The translations under genes were made by a program, and so were the position numbers. The notes below the pieces were generated by a model. It did no database searches. It was not told where the DNA came from and saw only the letters and a list, made by a program, of their open reading frames with translations. DNA of 32,283 nucleotides. It comes from Cellulomonas hominis (GTDB lineage Bacteria > Actinomycetota > Actinomycetes > Actinomycetales > Cellulomonadaceae). The stretch spans positions 1 through 32,283 of the forward strand of contig NZ_SZYE01000023.1 in NCBI RefSeq assembly GCF_005239125.1, read 5' to 3'. Position 1 is the stretch's first letter. Each line of letters begins with the position of its first letter. This document shows positions 16,716-23,535 of the stretch, piece after piece.

Positions 16716-17617
16716 TGCGCGCCCGGTTCTCCACCACGATGGCCGACCTGCTGCGGACGGACGAGCGCACCGCCCTCGTCCTCGCCGACATCGGGCCGCT
16801 CGACCTCGTCGCCGGCGAGCCCGCCGAGGAGCGGGTGGTGAACGTCGGCATCCGCGAGCAGACGATGATCGGCGTCGCCTCCGGCCTCGCCATGGCCGGG
16901 CTGCGACCGTTCGTGCACACCTACGCACCCTTCCTGGTCGAGCGACCCTACGAGCAGATCAAGCTCGACCTCTCCCACCAGGAACGGGGTGCCGTCCTGG
17001 TCTCCGTCGGAGCCAGCTTCGACGCGGCGAGCGAGGGCCGCACCCACCAGGCGCCCGCCGACGTCGCCCTCCTGAGCGCGCTGCCCGGATGGCGGCTACA
17101 CACCCCCGGCCACCCGGACGAGGTGGAGGCGCTCACCCGCGCCGCGGCCCGGACCGACGACCGGCAGTACATCCGGCTCTCGACGCAGACCAACCCCGAG
17201 CCCTGGCCGGCCGACGGCGCGATCCACGTGGTCCGCCCCGGGACCGGGACGCTCGTCCTCGCGATCGGACCCGCGCTGGCCTCGGCCCTGGGGGCGGTCG
17301 AGGGGCACGACGCGACGCTCGCCTACACCGCGACCCCGGTCCCCCTCGATCGCGCGGGCCTGCGCGAGCTCGCCGGGCAGCACGAGCGGGTCGTGGTGGT
17401 CGAGCCGTACCTCGAGGGCACGACGGCCCACGAGGTCGCGGCCGCGCTCCGCGGCCGGGCCGTCGACGTCGAGTACGTGGGCGTCGGCCGGACCGAGCAG
17501 CGCGTCTACGGGACCCCGGCCGACCACGCCCGGCTGCACGGGCTGGACGTCGCGGGAGTCAGGGCGCGGCTGCTCGCGCGCAGCCGCCCACCTCGCCCCG
17601 GCGGCCCGGGGGCGTGA
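16715..17617 (+). CDS. Transketolase-like protein, C-terminal (pyrimidine-binding) subunit
   Basis: 300 residues; ATG overlaps the partner's stop, with GGAAGGGG upstream. It carries the pyrimidine-binding domain with the catalytic glutamate Glu48 (NVGIREQTMIGVASGLA) that activates the TPP ring, FEDFL-like FVHTYAPFLVERPYEQIK and the substrate region EGRTHQAPADVALLSALPG, then the transketolase C-terminal domain with VVVVEPYLEGTTAHEVA. Split transketolases serve as accessory enzymes in sugar or secondary metabolism, or as DXS-like relatives; no pathway gene is adjacent here, so the role is open. Confidence 0.87.
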   Translation: MRARFSTTMADLLRTDERTALVLADIGPLDLVAGEPAEERVVNVGIREQTMIGVASGLAMAGLRPFVHTYAPFLVERPYEQIKLDLSHQERGAVLVSVGASFDAASEGRTHQAPADVALLSALPGWRLHTPGHPDEVEALTRAAARTDDRQYIRLSTQTNPEPWPADGAIHVVRPGTGTLVLAIGPALASALGAVEGHDATLAYTATPVPLDRAGLRELAGQHERVVVVEPYLEGTTAHEVAAALRGRAVDVEYVGVGRTEQRVYGTPADHARLHGLDVAGVRARLLARSRPPRPGGPGA

Positions 17618-17622
17618 CGCGC

Positions 17623-17647
17623 GGGCGGGCCCCGAGCGGGCCCGCCC
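17623..17647. terminator. Terminator between the transketolase pair and tetR
   Basis: 10-bp perfect stem GGGCGGGCCC with a CGAGC loop in the 71-bp convergent gap. Confidence 0.7.
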
Positions 17648-17688
17648 CGGGTCCGCCGACACGTCGCCCGCGAGCTCCGCGAGCCGGG

Positions 17689-18444
17689 TCAGCGACTCGG
17701 GTGCTCCGCGGGCAGCCCGGCGGCGGCCGCGGTGCGCCGGGCGACCGCCTCGAGGTGCGCGCCCGGGTCGCGCAGCACACCGCGGTAGTGGCCGAACAGC
17801 TCGAAGCTCACGCAGCCGTACAGCTCCGTCCAGGCGTCCACGACGGCCAGCGGGAGCGCCGGGTCCACCGGGCCGGCGACGGGTGCCTGCCCCGACGGGC
17901 GGCCCGCGAGGGCGAGGGCGAGCAGGGCGTCGGCGTCCGCCAGGAGCGCCTCGGGCACCCGGTCGACCCCCACCGCGCGATGGCCTGCGGCCCAGGCGTC
18001 CACCGCGACGGCGGCGAGCAGCAGCGGCACCCGGGACGCGGGGGCGGTGGTGTCCTGCGGGGCGGCGTAGCCCGGGACCGGCGAGCCGTAGATCAGCCCG
18101 TACTCGTGCGGGTGCTCCAGCGCCCACCCTCGCACGCCCCGGTGCACGGCCAGCCACCGCCCGAGCAGGTCGGCGCGGTCGGCGCCCCGCTCGGCGTCCT
18201 CGGCGGCGTCCGCGAGACCGGTGTACGCCTCGGTGATCAGCGCCGTGAGCAGCGCGTCCCGGTTCGGGAAGTACCGGTAGACAGCCGACGGGGCCATGCC
18301 GAGCTCGCGGGTCACCGCCCGGACGGACAGCGCCGCCGCACCCACCTCGGCCAGCTGGGCACGGGCCGCGTCGGTGATCTCCCGGAGCAGCTCGCGCCGG
18401 GCGCGGGCGCGGGCGCCCTCGGCGGTCGGCGGGACGGGCGGCAT
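17689..18444 (-). CDS. TetR/AcrR-family transcriptional regulator
   Basis: 251 residues from the ATG at 18444. N-terminal helix-turn-helix: ITDAARAQLAEVGAAALSVR, then AVTRELGMAPSAVYRYFPNRDALLTALI (to about residue 70). The C-terminal ligand domain has RGWALEHPHEYGLIYGSPVPGY and a Trp-Thr-Glu segment near ELYGCVSFELFGHY, typical of the WHG-type TetR C-domain. No ribosome site is seen; a CACCCT hexamer 6 nt before the ATG could be a weak leaderless -10. It is divergent from an SDR epimerase with a palindrome between, so by the usual rule it represses that gene and itself. Ligand unknown. Confidence 0.88.
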   Translation of the reverse strand: MPPVPPTAEGARARARRELLREITDAARAQLAEVGAAALSVRAVTRELGMAPSAVYRYFPNRDALLTALITEAYTGLADAAEDAERGADRADLLGRWLAVHRGVRGWALEHPHEYGLIYGSPVPGYAAPQDTTAPASRVPLLLAAVAVDAWAAGHRAVGVDRVPEALLADADALLALALAGRPSGQAPVAGPVDPALPLAVVDAWTELYGCVSFELFGHYRGVLRDPGAHLEAVARRTAAAAGLPAEHPSR

Positions 18445-18505
18445 GGGCCCAGGGTGGCACGTGCGGCACCGCGCACGCGTGCAGCAGCGCCGGGTCTTGC
18501 CAGAT

Positions 18506-18530
18506 TCGCGAACAGTGTTCACACTTGCGA
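18506..18530. promoter_or_regulatory. Operator between tetR and the epimerase
   Basis: GAACAGTGTTC (18510-18520) is an exact 11-bp palindrome typical of TetR operators, overlapped by AGTGT-TC-ACACT (18514-18525) and flanked by TCGC and GCGA. It is in the 120-bp divergent region, the best candidate site for the neighbouring TetR. Confidence 0.65.
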
Positions 18531-18564
18531 TCACTGATCCGCATCCCGCAGCAGAGGAGCACCC

Positions 18565-19521
18565 ATGGGCGTCCACGTGGTCGTCGGTTCCGGCCCGGTC
18601 GGCACCGCGCTGACCGGCTTGCTCGCCCAGGACGGCGAGCGGGTCGTCGTCGTGACCCGGTCGGGTACCGGCGTCGACCACCCGGCGGTGACCCGCCTCG
18701 CCGCCGACGCGAGCGACGTCGACGCCCTGACCGCCGCCGCCCGCGGCGCGACCGCCCTCTACAACTGCGCGAACCCGGGCTCCTACCAGCAGTGGGCCGC
18801 GCTCTGGCCCCCGCTCGCCGCGTCCGCCCTGGGCGCCGCCGAGCGGTCGGGTGCCGTGCTGGTCACGACGAGCAACCTCTACGGGTACGGGCCCGTGGAC
18901 GTGCCGCTGACCACGGACCTGCCGCTGGCCGCCACCGGGCACAAGGGCCGGCTGCGCGCCGCGATGTGGCGGGACGCCCTGGCGGCGCACACCGCCGGCC
19001 GCGTCCGCGCCACCGAGGTGCGGGCCGCCGACTACCTCGGGCCCGACGTGGTCGCCGCCGGCGGGGTCCTGCGCCGGTACGCCGACGCGACGCTGCGCGG
19101 CCGGCCCGCCCGGGTGTTCGGCGACCCCGACCAGCCGCACAGCTTCACCGCCGTCGAGGACGTCGCGCGGCTGCTGCGCACCGTCGGCGCCGAGGAGCGC
19201 GCCTGGGGCCGGGCCTGGCACGTGCCCAGCCCGGAGCCCGTCACCGTGCGGCGCGCGCTCACCGACCTCGCGGCGGCCGTCCCGCAGGGAGCCCCCGAGC
19301 CGCGGCTGCGCCGGTTCCCGCGCGCCGCGGTCCGGGCCCTCGCCCCGGTGGTGCCGGTGCTGCGCGAGCTGACCGAGGTGCTGTGGCAGTGGGAGCGGCC
19401 GTTCGTGCTGGACGCCCGCGCCACCGAGGCGGCGTTCGACCTGCACCCGACGCCCTGGGAGCAGGTCGTGCGGGCGACGGCGCGGGGGTGGGCGCCCGCA
19501 CGGGGCGGGCGGACGGCGTAG
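18565..19521 (+). CDS. NAD(P)-dependent epimerase/dehydratase (extended SDR-like)
   Basis: 318 residues; ATG at 18565 with GAGGAG 5 nt upstream. The N-terminus VHVVVGSGPVGTALTGLLAQ holds the GxGxxG dinucleotide motif (about residues 8-13). YNCANPGSYQQWAALWPPLA and VLVTTSNLYGYGPVD carry the Tyr region, with a lysine in GHKGRLR about 20 residues later rather than the standard YxxxK, so catalysis as a classic SDR is uncertain. ADYLGPD and GDPDQPHSFTAVEDVARLL are family marks of NmrA/epimerase-type proteins. Probably the target of the divergent TetR; substrate unknown. Confidence 0.85.
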   Translation: MGVHVVVGSGPVGTALTGLLAQDGERVVVVTRSGTGVDHPAVTRLAADASDVDALTAAARGATALYNCANPGSYQQWAALWPPLAASALGAAERSGAVLVTTSNLYGYGPVDVPLTTDLPLAATGHKGRLRAAMWRDALAAHTAGRVRATEVRAADYLGPDVVAAGGVLRRYADATLRGRPARVFGDPDQPHSFTAVEDVARLLRTVGAEERAWGRAWHVPSPEPVTVRRALTDLAAAVPQGAPEPRLRRFPRAAVRALAPVVPVLRELTEVLWQWERPFVLDARATEAAFDLHPTPWEQVVRATARGWAPARGGRTA

Positions 19522-19543
19522 GCGGGATCCGACGACGTGCAGG

Positions 19544-19564
19544 ACCTCGACCGGGCGTCGAGGT
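19544..19564 (+). terminator. Probable terminator after the epimerase
   Basis: Perfect 7-bp stem ACCTCGA / TCGAGGT with a 7-nt loop, 23 bp after the stop and before the opposing tRNA-Pro. Confidence 0.5.
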
Positions 19565-19613
19565 GGTGTGTCCCGCACGAGCCGCCGAGCCGTCGTCGCC
19601 GAGCCGAGTCGAG

Positions 19614-19687
19614 TCGGGATGGCGGGATTCGAACCCACGACCTTCCGCTCCCAAAGCGGACGCGCTACCAACCTGCGCCACATCCCG
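19614..19687 (-). tRNA. tRNA-Pro (anticodon TGG)
   Basis: On the minus strand: 7-bp acceptor CGGGATG/CATCCCG, D-arm GCGCAGGTTGGTAGCGC, anticodon stem TCCGC/GCGGA with loop TTTGGGA (anticodon TGG), and T-arm GTGGGTTCGAATCCCGC. Discriminator is A; CCA is not encoded. Confidence 0.97.
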
Positions 19688-19696
19688 TCGGGCCGG

Positions 19697-19702
19697 AGTC
19701 TA
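19697..19702 (-). promoter_or_regulatory. -10 of tRNA-Pro
   Basis: TAGACT on the minus strand ends 9 nt before the mature 5' end, leaving almost no leader. Confidence 0.5.
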
Positions 19703-19772
19703 GTGGCGGGACGCGCACCCACGGGCGCGCAGCGGCGCCGGCCCCGGTGCGGGCGGTGGTGCTGCGAGCCGG

Positions 19773-19778
19773 TACCCT
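19773..19778 (+). promoter_or_regulatory. -10 of tRNA-Gly
   Basis: TACCCT, TANNNT type, 29 nt upstream of the mature tRNA. Confidence 0.4.
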
Positions 19779-19807
19779 GGTCCGGCGGCCCGTCCCGGCG
19801 GGCCTGC

Positions 19808-19881
19808 GCGGATGTAGCTCAATGGTAGAGCCCCAGTCTTCCAAACTGGCTACGCGGGTTCGATTCCCGTCATCCGCTCCA
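19808..19881 (+). tRNA. tRNA-Gly (anticodon TCC)
   Basis: Acceptor GCGGATG/CATCCGC, D-arm AGCTCAATGGTAGAGC, anticodon stem CCAGT/ACTGG with loop CTTCCAA (anticodon TCC), T-arm GCGGGTTCGATTCCCGT. The discriminator T is followed by an encoded CCA (19879-19881), unlike the adjacent tRNA-Pro. The 3' end overlaps the end of the antisense protein gene by 12 bp. Confidence 0.97.
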
Positions 19882-20292
19882 TCGTGCGACCGCGGCCCGG
19901 TACGGGACCTCGTCGAAGACGAACGGCCCGAAGCCGGCGTACGACCAGCCGCGGCGGTGCGGCTGGGCGAAGTGGGACCAGGTCACCCTGTCCTCGGCGA
20001 CCGTCGCGCGGGCTTCCAGCGGCCAGCAGCCGACCTCGCCGCAGTCGCACCCCAGCAGCCACAGGGGTTCGCCCCGTGGCCACCCGCCCCGGCCGGTGGA
20101 CAAGAAGTAGTCCGCCAGGTCACCAAACCGGAAGCGCTCGAGGTGCAGCCCTCCGTACGCCCCGGCGGGCTCGTACCCGCGCGCCGCCTCGTACTCGGCG
20201 ACGAGGTCGACCAGCGATCGGCCGTCGACGACCGGCAGGAGCACCCGCTCGCCGTCGACGTCCTGCGCGAGCAGCGAGAGCACGTGAGGCAC
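19870..20292 (-). CDS. Conserved hypothetical protein, overlaps tRNA-Gly
   Basis: 140 residues from a GTG at 20292; a second GTG at 20283 is possible and no ribosome site decides. Visible marks are LWLLGCDCGEVGCWPLEA with a CxCxxxxC cluster (possible metal or structural cysteines), then VTWSHFAQPHRRGWSY and FGPFVFDEVPYRAAV near the C-terminus. I remember similar unnamed proteins in actinobacteria but know no function. The last residues and stop codon are antisense to the tRNA-Gly acceptor stem and CCA. It lies about 50 bp after the flavoprotein gene and may be cotranscribed with it. Confidence 0.75.
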   Translation of the reverse strand: MPHVLSLLAQDVDGERVLLPVVDGRSLVDLVAEYEAARGYEPAGAYGGLHLERFRFGDLADYFLSTGRGGWPRGEPLWLLGCDCGEVGCWPLEARATVAEDRVTWSHFAQPHRRGWSYAGFGPFVFDEVPYRAAVARWSG

Positions 20293-20343
20293 CAGGTGAG
20301 CATCTCATCCGGCGCCCCGCCCGGGGGCAGTTCGCCGTCGGCC

Positions 20344-21576
20344 TCACCGCCCCGCGAGCCACCCCAGCATCCCGTGCGCCGCCGCCACCCCGGTGCTGAA
20401 CGACGCCTGCAGCAGGTACCCGCCGGTCGGCGCCTCCCAGTCGAGCATCTCGCCCGCCACGAACGTCCCCGGCAGCGCCCGCAGCATCAGGTGCTCGTCC
20501 ACCTCGGACCAGCGGATGCCGCCGGCGCTGGAGATGGCGCGGTCGATCGGCATCGTCGCGGGCACGGGGACCGGGACCGCCTTGAGCAGCGCCGCCACCG
20601 TGGCGGGGTCGTCCGGCACGGCGTTGCCGGTCGCCTCGCGGAGCAGCCCGACGGCGACCGGGTCGAGTCCGACGGACCGCTGCAGCCACGTGGACCGGGA
20701 GTCCTTCGGCCGACGCCGCGCGAGGCGCTCGGCCAGCCGCTCCACGGGCGTGTCCGGTCGCAGGTCGAGCTCCAGCACGCAGGCGCCGGCGTCCAGCGCC
20801 GCGCGCACCGCCGCGCCGACCGCGTACAGCGGCCCGCCCTCGAGCCCGGTGCGCGTCACCATCGCGTCGCCGCGCACGGCGGGCCGGTCCTGCCCGTGGA
20901 CCGTGAGGGCGACGTGCTTGAGCGGGACGCCCTGGAAGCGCTCGGCGAAGCCCGGCGTCCAGCCGACCCGCACGCCGACGTTGGCCGCGCGCAGCGGCGC
21001 CGTCGCCACGCCGCGCGCCGCGAACGCGGGCACCCACGACCCGTCCGAGCCGAGCCGCGGCCAGGACCCGCCGCCGAGCGCGAACAGCACGGCGTCGTGG
21101 GCGACCTCCCGGCGCTCGCCGTCCACGCCCCCGCCGACGCCCACCAGCCGGAGCCCGGTGCCGTCCTCGGCCCAGCCGTCCCACCGCTGCCGCCGCTCGA
21201 CGCGCACGCCGAGGTCGTCGAGGCGCGCGAGCCACGCCCGCACCAGCGGCGTCGCCCGGAACGACCGGGGGAACACCCGCCCGCTCGTCCCGACGAAGGT
21301 CTCCTCGCCGAGCTCGGCGCACCAGGCGCGCAGGTCGTCCGGGGTGAAGGCGTCGATCATCGGCGCGAGGCGGTCGGCGGCGTCGCCGTACCGGGTCAGC
21401 AGGCGGTCGCGGCCCTCGGAGTGCGTGATGTTGAGCCCCCCGTGGCCGGCCAGCAGGAACTTGCGCGTCGGGGACGGCATCCGGTCGTAGACCGTGACCG
21501 CCACGCCGGCCCGGGCCAGCACCTCCGCGGCGATCAGCCCCGCCGGGCCGCCGCCGACCACTCCCGCCGTTCGCAC
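20344..21576 (-). CDS. BaiN/HI0933-like FAD-dependent flavoprotein (NAD(P)/FAD oxidoreductase)
   Basis: 410 residues from a leaderless GTG at 21576 (VRTAGVVGGGPAGLIAAEVL). The FAD-binding GGGPAG motif is at residues 8-13. Then KFLLAGHGGLNITHSE, typical of the HI0933/TIGR03862 group, SGRVFPRSFRATPLVRAWL, the second dinucleotide patch AVLFALGGGSWPRLGSDG, and the C-terminal FVAGEMLDWEAPTGGYLLQ with ASFSTGVAAA. It is probably a cytoplasmic oxidoreductase; the substrate is unknown (some relatives act on bile acids or tRNA-linked chemistry). Divergent from the phosphatase gene with both promoters visible in an 84-bp gap. Confidence 0.9.
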   Translation of the reverse strand: MRTAGVVGGGPAGLIAAEVLARAGVAVTVYDRMPSPTRKFLLAGHGGLNITHSEGRDRLLTRYGDAADRLAPMIDAFTPDDLRAWCAELGEETFVGTSGRVFPRSFRATPLVRAWLARLDDLGVRVERRQRWDGWAEDGTGLRLVGVGGGVDGERREVAHDAVLFALGGGSWPRLGSDGSWVPAFAARGVATAPLRAANVGVRVGWTPGFAERFQGVPLKHVALTVHGQDRPAVRGDAMVTRTGLEGGPLYAVGAAVRAALDAGACVLELDLRPDTPVERLAERLARRRPKDSRSTWLQRSVGLDPVAVGLLREATGNAVPDDPATVAALLKAVPVPVPATMPIDRAISSAGGIRWSEVDEHLMLRALPGTFVAGEMLDWEAPTGGYLLQASFSTGVAAAHGMLGWLAGR

Positions 21577-21582
21577 CGGCCG

Positions 21583-21588
21583 ACCGTA
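21583..21588 (-). promoter_or_regulatory. Leaderless -10 of the flavoprotein gene
   Basis: TACGGT on the minus strand, 6 nt before the GTG; no ribosome site is present. Confidence 0.6.
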
Positions 21589-21647
21589 GCCCACCCGGCC
21601 GCCGCGCCCGGGCCCCGCCGACCCGGCGCCGTGTCCCCGCACCCGCC

Positions 21648-21653
21648 TACGCT
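21648..21653 (+). promoter_or_regulatory. Leaderless -10 of the phosphatase gene
   Basis: TACGCT, 7 nt before the ATG at 21661; no ribosome site is present. Confidence 0.6.
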
Positions 21654-21660
21654 GCACCGC

Positions 21661-22380
21661 ATGGCCACCGTCCTGCTCGTCCGCCACGGCCGCACCACCG
21701 CGAACGCCGACGGCGTGCTGGCCGGCCGCACCCCCGGCGTCCTGCTGGACGCCGTCGGGCACGAGCAGGCCACCCGCACCGCCGAGCGCCTCGCCGTCGT
21801 GCCGCTGGTCGCCGTCGTCACCAGCCCGCTCGAGCGGTGCCGCGAGACGACCGACGCCCTCCTGGCCCGGCAGGCGCACGCCCCGGCCGTCCGGGTCGAG
21901 GACCGGCTGACCGAGTGCGACTACGGCGCGTGGCAGGGGCGCCCGCTGCGGGAGCTCGCCGGCGAGGCCCTGTGGCGCACGGTGCAGGGCCAGCCGTCCG
22001 CGGCGGTGTTCCCCGGCGGGGAGTCGCTCGCGGCGATGCAGGCCCGCGCGGTGGCCGCCGTGCGGGAGCAGGACGCGGCGGTCGAGGCCGAGCACGGTCC
22101 GGGCGCGGTGTGGGCGGCGGTCACGCACGGCGACCTGGTGAAGGCGGTGCTCGCCGACGCGCTGGGGATGCACCTGGACCTGTTCCAGCGGCTGCACGCC
22201 GGCCCGGCCTCGGTGTCGGTCGTGCGGTACGGGCCGGCGCGCCCCGAGGTCGTCGCCACCAACACCGAGGCGGGCGACCTGTCCTGGCTGCGCGCCGCGG
22301 CGCCCGCGGGCGACGCGGCGGTCGGCGGCGGCGCGGGCGCGGCCGAGGCCGCACGCGACGGTGTCGGTCCGCGCTCCTAG
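21661..22380 (+). CDS. Histidine phosphatase, MSMEG_4193-type putative phosphomutase
   Basis: 239 residues. Branch-1 histidine phosphatase: LLVRHGRTTANADGVLAGR with the phospho-acceptor His9, then TSPLERCRETTDAL with the arginine pocket, ECDYGAWQGRPL and the second histidine VTHGDLVKAVLADALGMHL. This matches the actinobacterial phosphomutase family that regularly precedes DUF3090 and SCO1664-like genes, as here. The substrate is unknown; the neighbourhood in other genomes often includes mycothiol synthesis (mshC). The C-terminal 25 residues are Ala/Gly-rich filler. Its TAG stop is the first half of the next gene's -10. Confidence 0.9.
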   Translation: MATVLLVRHGRTTANADGVLAGRTPGVLLDAVGHEQATRTAERLAVVPLVAVVTSPLERCRETTDALLARQAHAPAVRVEDRLTECDYGAWQGRPLRELAGEALWRTVQGQPSAAVFPGGESLAAMQARAVAAVREQDAAVEAEHGPGAVWAAVTHGDLVKAVLADALGMHLDLFQRLHAGPASVSVVRYGPARPEVVATNTEAGDLSWLRAAAPAGDAAVGGGAGAAEAARDGVGPRS

Positions 22381-22383
22381 CAT
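22378..22383 (+). promoter_or_regulatory. Leaderless -10 of DUF3090 overlapping the phosphatase stop codon
   Basis: TAGCAT; its TAG is the phosphatase stop codon. It is 6 nt before the ATG at 22390, with no ribosome site. Confidence 0.6.
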
Positions 22384-22389
22384 GGGGTC

Positions 22390-22950
22390 ATGGCCACCCT
22401 CCTCCACCTGCACGACTGGCCCGACCGCGCGGTCATCGGCACCGTCGGCCGGCCCGGGGCCCGCACCTTCTACCTCCAGGCGCGCACCGGGCGCCGGCTG
22501 ACCTCGGTCGCCATGGAGAAGGAGTGGGCGTCGACCCTCGCCGAGAAGATCGACGAGCTCCTCGACCAGCTCATGACCACCGACGGCAACCCGTACAGCG
22601 TGCCCGCCGCGGCGTTCCCGGAGCTCGTCGACGCCGACCCGGTCGAGCAGCCCGTCGAGGAGGACTTCCGCCTCGGCCAGATGCGCCTGCACTTCGACAA
22701 GGCGACCGGGCAGATCGTCGTCGAGGCGTTCCCGCTCGTGCTCGTCGACTCCGAGGAGGAGGCCGAACGGCTCGCCGCGGAGGACCCGGAGCCCGAGGAG
22801 GCGATGGTCCTGCGGATGCCCGTCGGCTCGGCCCGGGCGTTCGCCGAGCGGGCGCGCCGGGTCGTCGCGCAGGGGCGCCCCACCTGCCCGCGGTGCGGCG
22901 AGCCCATGGATCCCGACGGCCACGTCTGCGGCGCGGCCGGCCCGCGCTGA
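22390..22950 (+). CDS. DUF3090 family protein with C-terminal zinc ribbon
   Basis: 186 residues. The body matches DUF3090: RTFYLQARTGRRLTSVAMEK near residue 25, EKIDELLDQLM, FRLGQMRLHFDKATGQIVVE and the acidic stretch EEEAERLAAEDPEPEE. It ends with CPRCGEPMDPDGHVC, a short zinc-ribbon knuckle. Function is unknown. It is the constant partner of the upstream phosphomutase-like and downstream SCO1664-like proteins in actinobacteria, so the three likely share one pathway (inference from conserved order). Confidence 0.9.
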   Translation: MATLLHLHDWPDRAVIGTVGRPGARTFYLQARTGRRLTSVAMEKEWASTLAEKIDELLDQLMTTDGNPYSVPAAAFPELVDADPVEQPVEEDFRLGQMRLHFDKATGQIVVEAFPLVLVDSEEEAERLAAEDPEPEEAMVLRMPVGSARAFAERARRVVAQGRPTCPRCGEPMDPDGHVCGAAGPR

Positions 22951-23009
22951 CCGGCCCGGACCGGCGCAGCCACTCGGCGCGGGTGATGCCGCCGCTCCCC
23001 GCCCCTCCC

Positions 23010-23015
23010 TAGCGT
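23010..23015 (+). promoter_or_regulatory. -10 of the DUF7144-like gene
   Basis: TAGCGT, same hexamer as at two leaderless genes, but here followed by a leader of about 50 nt with a perfect CGGGCCC-ACC-GGGCCCG hairpin and a GGGAGGGAA ribosome site. Confidence 0.45.
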
Positions 23016-23071
23016 CGGTCCCGGCAGCGGGCCCACCGGGCCCGATCGGCCCGGAGCGGGAGGGAACCGCG

Positions 23072-23470
23072 ATGAGCGAGCGTCGCAGCGGCCTGGCGGT
23101 CGGCATGACCGTCTTCGCCGGCACCATCATGATCATGATCGGCGTCATGCACGTCTTCCAGGGCATCGTCGCCCTGGTCAACGACACCTTCTACGTCGCC
23201 GGCGAGGAGTGGGTCCTCCAGCTCGACGTCACCTCGTGGGGCTGGGTGCACCTGATCCTCGGGGCGGTGGTCGTACTCGCCGGGTTCTTCGTGTTCCGCG
23301 GCGCGGTCTGGGCCCGGACGGTCGGCGTGATCATGGCCGTCCTGAGCGGCCTCGCGTCCTTCGCCTGGTTGCCGTACTACCCGGTGTGGGCGCTGGTCGT
23401 GATCGCGCTGGACGTGTTCGTGATCTGGTCCCTGACCGTGCACGGGCGCGAGATCGCCGAGCCGGTGTGA
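23072..23470 (+). CDS. DUF7144-like small four-helix membrane protein
   Basis: 132 residues; ATG preceded by GGAGGGAA. Four hydrophobic helices: AVGMTVFAGTIMIMIGVMHV, the WGWVHLILGAVVVLAGFFVF segment, ARTVGVIMAVLSGLASFAWL and YPVWALVVIALDVFVIWSL. FQGIVALVNDTFYVAG and DVTSWGWVHL are diagnostic of actinobacterial membrane proteins now called DUF7144. Function unknown. It sits inside the phosphomutase/DUF3090/SCO1664 set as an extra gene with its own promoter, so it is probably an insertion rather than a member of that pathway. Confidence 0.88.
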   Translation: MSERRSGLAVGMTVFAGTIMIMIGVMHVFQGIVALVNDTFYVAGEEWVLQLDVTSWGWVHLILGAVVVLAGFFVFRGAVWARTVGVIMAVLSGLASFAWLPYYPVWALVVIALDVFVIWSLTVHGREIAEPV

Positions 23471-23484
23471 CGGGCGCGGGCGGC

Positions 23485-23509
23485 CTCGGGTCCGGCGCGC
23501 GGGCCCGGG
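23485..23509 (+). terminator. Terminator after the DUF7144-like gene
   Basis: 10-bp stem with G-U pairs (arms 23485-23494 and 23500-23509) and a GCGCG loop, 15 bp after the stop and just before the next promoter. Confidence 0.5.
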
Positions 23510-23523
23510 CCGGCGCCCGCTCC

Positions 23524-23529
23524 TAGCAT
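23524..23529 (+). promoter_or_regulatory. Leaderless -10 of the SCO1664-like gene
   Basis: TAGCAT, 6 nt before the ATG at 23536, the same arrangement as at DUF3090. Confidence 0.6.
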
Positions 23530-23535
23530 GGGCGC

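Noticed and set aside
21577-23187. Long minus-strand frame upstream of the flavoprotein
   Set aside because: It covers the phosphatase, DUF3090 and membrane protein genes in antisense; the flavoprotein homology starts at the GTG at 21576 with a -10 just upstream.
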